Source: Candidatus Gastranaerophilales bacterium (lineage in GTDB: Bacteria > Cyanobacteriota > Vampirovibrionia > Gastranaerophilales > Gastranaerophilaceae). Taken from it: DNA of 15,201 nucleotides. Where the stretch lies: NCBI GenBank assembly GCA_944326625.1, contig CALVER010000018.1, forward strand, positions 1 to 15,201, in the 5' to 3' direction. The notes under the pieces were generated by a model that did not search any database, was not told the origin of the DNA, and saw only the letters and a list, made by a program, of their open reading frames with translations. Below, one piece after another: positions 7,307-13,168 of the stretch (positions are counted from its first letter, which is position 1; every line of letters starts with the position of its first letter). The position numbers and the translations under genes were made by a program.

Positions 7307-8275
7307 ATGGGAAAAGAGCAAAAAGTGCCTGAGGCACGACACCATATTAGAAATGTAGGTCGGCTTTACAAAGCCGACAGAAAAATTTACAGTCATCCTG
7401 AGGCGTTAGCCGAAGGATCTCAAGAAATTCAACCCCGCCCTCAAGGGGTAGGGGAAAGCCCCTTGAGCAAAGCTTACAGAAACCACAAACCTCACTCTAC
7501 TCACGTAAAGCGTGCCGCCTTTACTCTGGCGGAAGTCTTGATAACCCTTGGCATAATCGGTGTAGTAGCGGCAATGACTATTCCCACGATTTCGCATAAT
7601 ATTCAGGAAATGGTTTTGAACAACCAGTTTAAAAAGTTTTACAGTACATTCAAACAGGCATTTATTGGTGTACAAACTATGGAAGGCCGTCCGATAAAGT
7701 GTTTTTACTGGGATGAAAATCCATACGCAGGAAAATGCACCAACAAATGTGATACGAATGAATTTAATGAAGCCGTAAATTGCCGCTGCGAAGAAACAGG
7801 TGAAGCACCTCCGTCTGATTATATGGGGCTTCGGTCTGAATGTACTATGTTGTTTAATGAAGTTATCACAAACAGATTAAAAGTCGTAAAAATTTGTAAA
7901 GACCATGCGTTAGAAGGCGGCTGCCTGCCTGAAGATATCAGAGGTGGAGATAAAATACGTGAAGAATTAAACCCTGACGGGAATTATAACCCCGAAGGTG
8001 AGTTTTCAGACAGTAAAATAAAAAATGTATATCCTGTCGTAGTCTTGCAAGACGGTGCTTATATAATAAGCTACGGAACAAAAAGCTATGCTTCACCTAT
8101 ATATGCCTTTGATATTAACGGCAAAAAGGGGCCTAATAAATGGGGGTATGATATCTATGGAGTATCCTTTTACGGTAATTCTAAAAACGGGATAACTGAA
8201 TTCAGAAATTATGTACTTGCGGAAAAAGGCGGAAAATATCTTGAACAAAGACTTGAGGCTCTTGGCATAAAATAA
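7307..8275 (+). CDS. Cys-rich prepilin-like protein with a 71-residue repeat-derived leader
   Basis: The 322-aa product is a type IV pilin/type II pseudopilin-like protein of unknown specific role. The class III signal is KRAAFTLAEVLITLG: predicted cleavage between A71 and F72, Glu at +5 (E76), then a hydrophobic helix to about residue 95. The mature part has eight cysteines (132, 144, 148, 159, 161, 179, 197, 206) and a C-terminal DINGKKGPN motif (269-277) shared in form with the pilin at 12339. The start is well supported by GGAGG and a consensus promoter. The leader is therefore 71 residues, against roughly 5-25 in most prepilins. Its codons run through four palindromic repeats (7325-7467) without a stop. 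An internal TTG (codon 53) would give a 19-residue leader, but its only purine-rich stretch lies in a hairpin. Whether the long leader is made and tolerated is untested. Confidence 0.82.
   Translation: MGKEQKVPEARHHIRNVGRLYKADRKIYSHPEALAEGSQEIQPRPQGVGESPLSKAYRNHKPHSTHVKRAAFTLAEVLITLGIIGVVAAMTIPTISHNIQEMVLNNQFKKFYSTFKQAFIGVQTMEGRPIKCFYWDENPYAGKCTNKCDTNEFNEAVNCRCEETGEAPPSDYMGLRSECTMLFNEVITNRLKVVKICKDHALEGGCLPEDIRGGDKIREELNPDGNYNPEGEFSDSKIKNVYPVVVLQDGAYIISYGTKSYASPIYAFDINGKKGPNKWGYDIYGVSFYGNSKNGITEFRNYVLAEKGGKYLEQRLEALGIK
7325..7348 (+). repeat. Palindromic repeat R1 inside the pseudopilin leader
   Basis: The hairpin GTGCC-TGA-GGCAC is followed by GACACCATATT. It matches the minus strand of 60-37 at 20 of 24 positions, with one stem pair swapped from G-C to C-G. 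In frame it encodes VPEARHH; its TGA falls out of frame. Confidence 0.6.
7351..7379 (+). repeat. Palindromic repeat R2 inside the pseudopilin leader
   Basis: AAATGTAG leads into an 8-bp stem, GTCGGCTT-TACA-AAGCCGAC (7359-7378). It matches the minus strand of 14931-14903 at 26 of 29 positions. Two of the three differences form a compensatory C-G to A-T pair in the stem, and the third is in the loop. Confidence 0.75.
7394..7419 (+). repeat. Palindromic repeat R3 inside the pseudopilin leader
   Basis: ATCCT-GA-GGC-GTTA-GCC-GA-AGGAT forms two stacked stems separated by a symmetric GA/GA internal step. From memory it resembles a short palindrome (CATCCTGAG...CGAAGGAT type) found many times in unrelated bacterial genomes. 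No second copy lies in this window. Confidence 0.5.
7432..7467 (+). repeat. GC-rich palindromic repeat R4 inside the pseudopilin leader
   Basis: CCCCGCCCTCAAGGGG and the following TAGGGG resemble 15107-15130 (17 of 24 positions identical, both with a CGCCC core and GGGGTAG). An alternative 9-bp stem pairs CTCAAGGGG (7440-7448) with CCCCTTGAG (7459-7467). The local GC content is far above that of the flanking gene. It encodes PRPQGVGESPLS in frame. Confidence 0.5.
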
Positions 8276-8303
8276 TGAAAAGAGGGCGCAAATTGCGCCC
8301 TCT
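8276..8303 (-). terminator. Convergent terminator between pseudopilin and YtxH-like gene
   Basis: AGAGGGCGCAA (8281-8291) is perfectly inverted at 8293-8303, an 11-bp GC-rich stem. On the minus strand it is followed by TTTTC, so it best fits the YtxH-like operon. On the plus strand there is no T tract, but the hairpin may still stop read-through from the pseudopilin gene. A smaller hairpin, GCGGA with TCCGC (8312-8325), lies between it and the YtxH-like stop. Confidence 0.7.
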
Positions 8304-8335
8304 CCTTAGAAGCGGATTTTTCCGCCAATTTGTTT

Positions 8336-8605
8336 TTAAGCTTCAGCTTCCTGTTTTTGCTGATTAATCAGATTTTGAAGCTTGTCTTTAATTTCGTCGC
8401 CTTTTTTCTGCAAATCTGAAACTACGTCATCAGCTTTTGACTGAATTTCTTTAACTGTTTCGTCTGCTTTTCTCATAGCTTCTTTTGCTGAATCGGCTAG
8501 CATTGCGCGGGTTTCTTCACCTGATTTCGGAGCAAGAAGAATACCTGTAATGGCTCCTATTGCGCCGCCTACTATGAAACCTGCTAAAAATCTTGTTGCT
8601 GACAT
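8336..8605 (-). CDS. YtxH-domain small membrane protein (second copy)
   Basis: The 89-aa product has the YtxH pattern: a glycine-rich N-terminal membrane helix (FLAGFIVGGAIGAITGILLAP, about residues 6-26), the hallmark LLAPKSGEETR, then a long amphipathic helix rich in Asp, Glu and Lys (35-89). YtxH proteins are common, often stress-associated, and have no defined biochemical role. The ATG at 8605 has AAGGAG about 9 nt upstream. It is the last gene of a four-gene minus-strand cluster. A 7-bp hairpin (GGCGATT with AATTGCC, allowing one G-U pair) lies in the 66-nt gap before it, at about 8645-8665. Confidence 0.82.
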   Translation of the reverse strand: MSATRFLAGFIVGGAIGAITGILLAPKSGEETRAMLADSAKEAMRKADETVKEIQSKADDVVSDLQKKGDEIKDKLQNLINQQKQEAEA

Positions 8606-8671
8606 ATTATTTTCACTCCTTTTCTTTTACATTTTTACTTTATCCGGCAATTTTTTAATCGCCAAAACCGG

Positions 8672-9031
8672 CTATTTTTTTGAAAAAAGTCCCATCATTG
8701 AAACAAAACCTTTTAAAAATCCGCCTAAAATGGATTCTGAGAGAAGTTTTGTCTTACCGATGACTCTCTGGATAATATCTTTTACATTGTCAACACCTTT
8801 GTCAGTGCTTTTTACAAGGTCATTGATAGTATGTAAAGTTTCGCTTAATTCCTGCAGTGTCGGTTTTAATTCGGTATTAAGCATAACTGATGTTTCGTTT
8901 AAATTTTTTGACAGTTTTGACAAGTCTATTAACAGTTTTATCAAAAATCCGGCAACAACTACAAGCACAACGCTTGTTACCCATGCCAAAAAAGTAAGTC
9001 CCTGATTTAATGCTATTTGTGAAAAGTCCAT
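8672..9031 (-). CDS. DUF948-like membrane protein (YtxG-like)
   Basis: The 119-aa product has one N-terminal membrane helix (about residues 11-37, FLAWVTSVVLVVVAGFLIKLLIDL), then a helical stretch with regularly spaced hydrophobics (LSKLSKNLNETSVMLNTELKPTLQELSETLHTINDLVKSTDKGVDNV). That is the form of DUF948 proteins such as B. subtilis YtxG. A short amphipathic C-terminus follows. In Firmicutes, DUF948 and YtxH genes are often adjacent, as here. The ATG at 9031 follows GAGGAAA at good spacing. Only 15 nt separate it from the upstream YtxH-like gene, so they are co-transcribed. Function is unknown; a role in envelope organisation or stress is inference. Confidence 0.72.
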   Translation of the reverse strand: MDFSQIALNQGLTFLAWVTSVVLVVVAGFLIKLLIDLSKLSKNLNETSVMLNTELKPTLQELSETLHTINDLVKSTDKGVDNVKDIIQRVIGKTKLLSESILGGFLKGFVSMMGLFSKK

Positions 9032-9046
9032 AGTTAATTTCCTCTT

Positions 9047-9358
9047 TTAGTATGTGAATTCACTTTCGCCATCTTCCAGTTCTTTAGCTTTTCTAAGCTT
9101 TCTGTTTTTCAGCATGTTGCTGAATTTTCTGAGTTGTCTTTCAAGTTTGTATCTCATAAGATCAACTGATTCAAGCGCCTGCTTTTTAGCCTCTGTAATC
9201 GCCGGAGAATTTTCTTCATATAATTTGCAGGCTGTTTCTTTTAACTGCCGTCTTGATTCCTCGCCGGGTTTCGGGGCATATAAAACACCTGCGATAACAC
9301 CGCCGATTACACCTGCTATCAGGCCCATTCCGAACATAAATGATTTATTTTTGCTCAT
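9047..9358 (-). CDS. YtxH-domain small membrane protein (first copy)
   Basis: The 103-aa product begins MSKNKSFMFGMGLIAGVIGGVIAGVLYAPKPGEESR: a glycine-zipper-like membrane helix followed by the YtxH hallmark APKPGEESR. The remainder is a strongly charged helix with a basic segment (RYKLERQLRKFSNMLKNRKLRKAKE) and an acidic end. It differs from the copy at 8336-8605 mainly in this basic segment, so the two may have diverged in partner or localisation. The ATG at 9358 follows GAGGTAGG. A TTATACTT box about 25 nt upstream could act as a -10, but I see no good -35. Confidence 0.8.
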   Translation of the reverse strand: MSKNKSFMFGMGLIAGVIGGVIAGVLYAPKPGEESRRQLKETACKLYEENSPAITEAKKQALESVDLMRYKLERQLRKFSNMLKNRKLRKAKELEDGESEFTY

Positions 9359-9398
9359 ATAACCTACCTCAACTTTCTTTTAAGTATAACATGTTTTT

Positions 9399-9767
9399 TT
9401 ACAAATTACAAGCCGCACCCCTGTCCCAGCAGTCCTTTAGTACCACTGCAAGCTGCATTGCGGATAAACACTTTTTGCTTTTGCCTTTCAACATAATAAG
9501 TAAAGCGTATATCAAAACAGTTTTGATAATCGACATTGTATATTGCTGTTTTTTCTTTTCGGCATAACAGCTCAATTTATGCACGCCTTCGACAAGTTTT
9601 GCCACGGCATCTTTTGCTGATTTCAGCCCGTCTTTGATTTTAGGGTGTACATCAGTTAATTTGTCTGACAGCGCAAGTACTTTTTTGTCCGCTTTAATTA
9701 TCAGACAAACAAGGTTGGTTGCAATTATCAACTCTGCTATTAAAATTATTGCAATAAATAAATACAT
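9399..9767 (-). CDS. Small membrane protein with coiled-coil segment, unknown family
   Basis: I do not recognise this 122-aa protein. It has an N-terminal membrane helix (about 1-24, MYLFIAIILIAELIIATNLVCLI), a helical segment with DUF948-like spacing (ALSDKLTDVHPKIKDGLKSAKDAVAKLVEGVHKLS, about 32-66), a second hydrophobic stretch (about 80-95) and a C-terminus with several cysteines. It is the first gene of the minus-strand YtxH/DUF948 cluster, 40 nt before the next gene. I chose the ATG at 9767 over the GTG at 9830 because the longer form would run to within 3 nt of the divergent murT start and prefix the membrane helix with an extra segment. Shine-Dalgarno support is weak. A TATAAT on the minus strand at 9791-9786 could drive it. 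Confidence 0.6.
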   Translation of the reverse strand: MYLFIAIILIAELIIATNLVCLIIKADKKVLALSDKLTDVHPKIKDGLKSAKDAVAKLVEGVHKLSCYAEKKKQQYTMSIIKTVLIYALLIMLKGKSKKCLSAMQLAVVLKDCWDRGAACNL

Positions 9768-9778
9768 TTTTTCTGCTT

Positions 9779-9806
9779 TTGTATTATTATATTTGAAGTA
9801 TAGAAT
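9779..9806 (+). promoter_or_regulatory. Candidate promoter of the murT operon
   Basis: TTGTAT (9779-9784), a 16-nt spacer and TAGAAT (9801-9806) precede the ATG at 9833. The region is very AT-rich and also holds a minus-strand TATAAT (9786-9791) for the divergent gene, so this is a plausible rather than a secure assignment. Confidence 0.35.
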
Positions 9807-9832
9807 AATTAATTTTAAATTGGAATACACTT

Positions 9833-11167
9833 ATGGGACTATTTATTAACGCAAAATTTTATACGGCGCTTTTTACGGCAAAACTTTCTTTTCTGGGGCT
9901 GAAACTTCTTAAAAGGCCTGCAACCTCATATCCGGGGTATATCGCGCTTAAAATTTGTCCTGATTTTCTTGCATTTTCAAAAAAATATATTAAAAATAAC
10001 CTGATAAACGTGACAGGTACGAACGGAAAAACAACGACTTCAGGTCTTATTGCACACATTCTCGGGAATACTCATCAAAGTGTAATCCATAATCTTAAAG
10101 GGGCAAATATGCTCACGGGGATTGTAAATGCTTTTGCGCTCAGCATAAGACCTTTCAAACGTTTTGATTATGCCGTAGTCGAAACTGATGAGGCCTATCT
10201 TACAAGGGTTTATGACTTTGTAAAAGGAGATATTCTCGTTGTAACCAATCTTTTCCGTGATCAATTGGACAGATACGGTGAATTGGATTATACTGCAAAA
10301 ATTATAAAAGAGGCAATTTCAAAAAATCCTGATTTGAAGTTAATTTTGAATGCTGACGACCCGATTGTAGCGTCTTTTGCAAAGCCTGATAAAACGACAT
10401 TTTACGGCTTTGAAGATGTTGAATACCATTGCCGCTACAAAGATGAATCTCATGCGCCGTCTGAAATTTTTAATTGTATCTGCGAAGAACCATTAAAATA
10501 TACAAAAAGATTTTACGCGCAGCAGGGGCATTATTTCTGTGATAAATGCGGTTATAAACGTCCTGAGTGCGATTATTCTGCAAAAGTTAAAATATTCGAC
10601 GATTATTCGCTGATTTCAGTAAAATATAATGGCGTAACCTTTGATTTTAAGGTTAATTTAACGGGTTTATACAACGCTTATAATGCACTTGCGGCAATTG
10701 CTGCGGCGTTTGAAAACGGTTTGAATCAGTCTGAAATTCAAAATGCGCTTGACACTTATCATTCAATTTTCGGAAGAACCGAAACAAGAATTATAAACGG
10801 TCATAAAACCCTTATCCAGCTTATAAAAAATCCCGCAGGTGCCAGTGAAGTTCTGAAAACCGTCGACTTAAATTCCAATATATTAATCGCTATAAATGAC
10901 GATTATGCGGACGGTCGGGATATATCATGGCTTTGGGACAGCGACTTTGAACAGCTTAAAAATGCTCAAAAACTCATCGTCACATCCGGCAAGCGCGCTT
11001 ATGATATGGCGGCAAGGCTTAAATATGCCGGAATTCCGCAGGAAAAAATAACCGTAGTGCCTGATGTTAAAAAAGCTGTTAAATTTGTTGCAAATTCTGC
11101 TCAAAAAGATGAAAAAATTACGATTTTGCCTTCATATACGGCACTTTTGAAAATAAGTAAATACTAA
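9833..11167 (+). CDS. murT: MurT-like Mur ligase: lipid II isoglutaminyl synthase, ligase subunit
   Basis: With the amidotransferase GatD, MurT amidates the D-glutamate of the lipid II stem peptide, using ATP and glutamine. The 444-aa protein shows the Mur ligase P-loop GTNGKTTT (62-69), VVETDEAYL (115-123), VVTNLFRDQLDRYGE (136-150) and LNADDP (172-177). An inserted Cys motif lies at 215-246, with YFCDKCGYKRP. The C-terminal DUF1727 domain includes NDDYADGRDISWLWDSDFE (355-373), holding the Asp that completes the GatD triad in characterised pairs. The first Cys pair reads N-C-I-C rather than C-x-x-C. GatD, usually adjacent, is absent here; pdxJ follows after 12 nt. MurT fits better than MurC-F or folate ligases because of the Cys insert and DUF1727. 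The start ATG has only GGAA upstream. Confidence 0.9.
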   Translation: MGLFINAKFYTALFTAKLSFLGLKLLKRPATSYPGYIALKICPDFLAFSKKYIKNNLINVTGTNGKTTTSGLIAHILGNTHQSVIHNLKGANMLTGIVNAFALSIRPFKRFDYAVVETDEAYLTRVYDFVKGDILVVTNLFRDQLDRYGELDYTAKIIKEAISKNPDLKLILNADDPIVASFAKPDKTTFYGFEDVEYHCRYKDESHAPSEIFNCICEEPLKYTKRFYAQQGHYFCDKCGYKRPECDYSAKVKIFDDYSLISVKYNGVTFDFKVNLTGLYNAYNALAAIAAAFENGLNQSEIQNALDTYHSIFGRTETRIINGHKTLIQLIKNPAGASEVLKTVDLNSNILIAINDDYADGRDISWLWDSDFEQLKNAQKLIVTSGKRAYDMAARLKYAGIPQEKITVVPDVKKAVKFVANSAQKDEKITILPSYTALLKISKY

Positions 11168-11179
11168 AAGGAGAAAAAA

Positions 11180-11890
11180 ATGTTACTAGGTGTAAATATA
11201 GATCACGTTGCAACTCTCAGAAACGCCAGAGGCGGTGTTGAGCCTGATACAATCAAGGCGGCAGAGGTTTGCGAGCTTAACGGTGCAACCTCAATAACAA
11301 CACATTTAAGAGAAGACAGACGCCACATAAAAGACAACGATGTCAGAACACTTATTCATACTTTAAAAACCAACTTAAACCTTGAAATGGCAGTAACCGA
11401 TGAAATGCAGAAGATTGCGCTTGAAATAAAACCGCATTCTGTCTGCCTTGTGCCCGAAAAAAGACAGGAAATCACAACTGAGGGCGGACTTGATGTCGCA
11501 GGACAGCTTGATAAAATAACAAATTTCGTTAAACCTTTGAAAGATGCGGGTATTCTGGTAAGCTTATTTATTGACCCGACAGAAGTTCAGGTTAAGGCTT
11601 CCGCAAAAACAGGCGCGCAGTTCATTGAAATGCACACCGGACAATACTCCGAAAAATTCGGAACACCCGACGAGGAAGCGGAATTCCTAAAACTTAAAAA
11701 TTCTGCGGTACTTGCTCAATCTTTAGGCTTGAAAGTTAATGCAGGCCATGGGCTTAATTACCAAAATGTGCACAGAATGCACGAAATTCCCGATTTATAC
11801 GAACTCAATATAGGACACAGCATAATCTCCCGTGCTGTATTTGTCGGTCTCCCTAAAGCGGTACAAGAAATGAAAGATTTGGTGAAATAA
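11180..11890 (+). CDS. pdxJ: Pyridoxine 5'-phosphate synthase
   Basis: PdxJ condenses 1-deoxy-D-xylulose 5-phosphate with 3-amino-2-oxopropyl phosphate to form pyridoxine 5'-phosphate in the DXP-dependent vitamin B6 pathway. The 236-aa protein is full length for this TIM-barrel enzyme. Visible motifs are GVNIDHVATLRNARGG (4-19), THLREDRRHI with H42, NLEMA with E69, the loop CLVPEKRQEITTEGGLDV (89-106), NAGHGLNY with H190, and the phosphate-binding NIGHSIISRAVFVGL (210-224). These correspond to the active-site His, Glu and His of the E. coli enzyme. AAGGAG lies about 8 nt before the ATG. It is the middle gene of an operon, and its stop overlaps the next start (TAATG). Confidence 0.96.
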   Translation: MLLGVNIDHVATLRNARGGVEPDTIKAAEVCELNGATSITTHLREDRRHIKDNDVRTLIHTLKTNLNLEMAVTDEMQKIALEIKPHSVCLVPEKRQEITTEGGLDVAGQLDKITNFVKPLKDAGILVSLFIDPTEVQVKASAKTGAQFIEMHTGQYSEKFGTPDEEAEFLKLKNSAVLAQSLGLKVNAGHGLNYQNVHRMHEIPDLYELNIGHSIISRAVFVGLPKAVQEMKDLVK

Positions 11891-12204
11891 TGAAATCAGA
11901 AGAAGAAATTGTAAAAGAAATGCAGGAAGTCGTTCAACAAATGGTGCTTGACGATTTGGAAGAAGACCCTTCTCTTGCGGATGAAATGTTTGAATGCGAT
12001 TGCTGCGGACAATTAAAACCTCTTGCAGGCTCAATTGAATACAGCGGATACAGGCTCTGTAATGATTGTGTTTTAATCGCTGAAACCGGTTTTGCCCTGA
12101 ATAAAATCCACGATATTCAGGAAGTAATCGACGCTATGGATGATAAAAAGCTTGAACAACTCTGTGATTTTATCAAACAAGAAGAAAATCGTTCAAATAA
12201 TTAA
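11890..12204 (+). CDS. Small Cys-rich (zinc-ribbon-like) protein, translationally coupled to pdxJ
   Basis: I do not recognise this 104-aa protein. An acidic helical N-terminus (EEEIVKEMQEVVQQMVLDDLEEDP) precedes a short metal-site-like segment, CDCCGQLKP at 36-44 and CNDC at 57-60, that is C-x-C-C then C-x-x-C with an 18-residue gap. Another helical region (about 70-98) ends the protein. Four of the five cysteines could hold one zinc ion. It has no membrane segment, so it is cytosolic. The ATG shares one base with the pdxJ stop, and the upstream GGTGAAATA is a weak binding site, so expression probably depends on pdxJ translation. A role linked to pyridoxal phosphate is only a guess from context. 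Confidence 0.75.
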   Translation: MKSEEEIVKEMQEVVQQMVLDDLEEDPSLADEMFECDCCGQLKPLAGSIEYSGYRLCNDCVLIAETGFALNKIHDIQEVIDAMDDKKLEQLCDFIKQEENRSNN

Positions 12205-12220
12205 CTAGAACTATAGTTTC

Positions 12221-12242
12221 TAATTCTAAAGAATTAATTTTT
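12221..12242 (+). terminator. Weak terminator of the murT-pdxJ operon
   Basis: TAATTC (12221-12226), a 4-nt loop and GAATTA (12231-12236) are followed by ATTTTTC. The stem is short and AT-only except for one pair, so termination may be inefficient, but position and T tract fit. Confidence 0.4.
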
Positions 12243-12273
12243 CTTTACATATAGTTATAAAGAATTAGTTATT

Positions 12274-12294
12274 GGGTATAAAAAACTTATACCC
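12274..12294. repeat. 8-bp inverted repeat in the upstream region of the third pseudopilin
   Basis: GGGTATAA (12274-12281) and TTATACCC (12287-12294) are perfectly inverted around a 5-nt spacer, 45 nt before the ATG at 12339. No T tract follows, so it is not a terminator. It could be a protein-binding site or a 5' mRNA hairpin. I could not find a convincing promoter in 12205-12338 to decide between them. Confidence 0.4.
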
Positions 12295-12338
12295 TAAATT
12301 GGTATGCGTATTTTTGTATAAAAAGAAAGGCGAAATAT

Positions 12339-13097
12339 ATGATGAGAAAAAATGGATTTACACTGGCAGAAGTATTGATTACTTTGGGTATTATAGGCGT
12401 GGTTGCCGCAATGACAATACCGACATTGATTTCAAACACAAACGGTGCACAATTTAAAACAGCTTACAAAAAAGTTTTGTCCACAATGAACCAGGCAGTT
12501 TTAATGAACATTGCATTGGAAAATACTGATTTATCAACATTGAAAAAAGATGCAGCAACGGGGCAAACAGTTCCTGACGGTGCAACAATGACGAAATTGC
12601 TAAATGATAGAATGCAGTCAGCTACGGATATTACCACTAATTATTTTAAAGAAGCTACAGATATAGGCTCTATTGAATATACTGCAATTGTGACTTGCAA
12701 TGATTCAAATAAAAATCTTGAAGGGTCGGTTTGTAAAGGCTCATCAAACGCAACTGAAACCGGAGCTGCAACCAAATTTACACCGACAAATACAAACGTA
12801 AAAATATTTTCTTTTGCTGACGGCACATCATTTGCGTATAATATTGATGCTGAAAATTGTACAGATTCAACAAAAGGATCCGAAAATAACAAATGCATTG
12901 GATTCATTGACGTAAACGGTGCAACAGGTCCGAATAGAGTTGTAACATGTGATACGGGTACAGAAGAAGGCGGAACAGGTGATAAGGCTTGTACGGTGGA
13001 TTCATCAGGCGTAACCGATATTTATCCTGTTTATTTACACGGGCAGACAGTAGAACCCGCATCTGATGCGGCAAGAGCAGTTTTATTCGGTAAATAA
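12339..13097 (+). CDS. Prepilin-like (type II/IV pseudopilin) protein
   Basis: The 252-aa protein has a canonical class III signal, MMRKNG before FTLAEVLITLGIIGVVAAMTIPTLI. Cleavage is predicted between G6 and F7, with Glu at +5 (E11) and a hydrophobic helix to about residue 31. The mature domain is Thr/Ser/Asn-rich with six cysteines (120, 132, 174, 186, 204, 218). It includes the C-terminal block FADGTSFAY then DVNGATGPN (191-199) and DIYPVYLHG, which parallels the end of the pilin at 7307. Such proteins are inserted in a pilus or type II secretion pseudopilus after cleavage by prepilin peptidase. AAAGG (12326-12330) lies 8 nt before the ATG; the ATG at 12342 is an alternative. The gene stands alone, with a weak terminator before it and a strong one after it. 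Its specific role is unknown. Confidence 0.85.
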   Translation: MMRKNGFTLAEVLITLGIIGVVAAMTIPTLISNTNGAQFKTAYKKVLSTMNQAVLMNIALENTDLSTLKKDAATGQTVPDGATMTKLLNDRMQSATDITTNYFKEATDIGSIEYTAIVTCNDSNKNLEGSVCKGSSNATETGAATKFTPTNTNVKIFSFADGTSFAYNIDAENCTDSTKGSENNKCIGFIDVNGATGPNRVVTCDTGTEEGGTGDKACTVDSSGVTDIYPVYLHGQTVEPASDAARAVLFGK

Positions 13098-13118
13098 TAA
13101 ATTTACCACGCAGACCCC

Positions 13119-13150
13119 AAAAGCACAAGGTAATTACCTTGTGCTTTTTT
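13119..13150 (+). terminator. Strong terminator after the third pseudopilin
   Basis: AAAAGCACAAGGTAA (13119-13133) is a perfect 15-bp inverted copy of 13134-13148, ending in a run of six T residues. It serves the pseudopilin gene. The putative -35 box of rex lies in its right arm. Confidence 0.9.
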
Positions 13151-13162
13151 ACGTGCTATAAT
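13134..13162 (+). promoter_or_regulatory. Putative rex promoter, apparently leaderless
   Basis: A perfect TATAAT (13157-13162) ends 6 nt before the rex ATG at 13169. TTACCT (13134-13139) stands 17 nt upstream of it as a modest -35. The predicted start of transcription coincides with the start codon, and there is no Shine-Dalgarno. Confidence 0.55.
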
Positions 13163-13168
13163 AAAATT

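Noticed and set aside
7394..7467. CRISPR or tandem repeat array in the pseudopilin leader
   Set aside because: The palindromes R1-R4 differ from one another and have no regular spacing or spacers.
8550..9005. 151-codon plus-strand reading opposite the YtxH/DUF948 genes
   Set aside because: The minus-strand genes have family motifs, good Shine-Dalgarno sites and operon spacing; the plus-strand reading has none.
12207..12219. Second binding site for the XRE-like protein (AAACTATA on the minus strand)
   Set aside because: Only 8 bases match the putative operator arm, which is expected by chance in AT-rich DNA.
13119..13148. Palindrome before rex as a Rex operator
   Set aside because: Known Rex sites have TTGTG at the left end and CACAA at the right. 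Here the order is reversed (CACAAGG...CCTTGTG), and a T tract follows, so it is a terminator.
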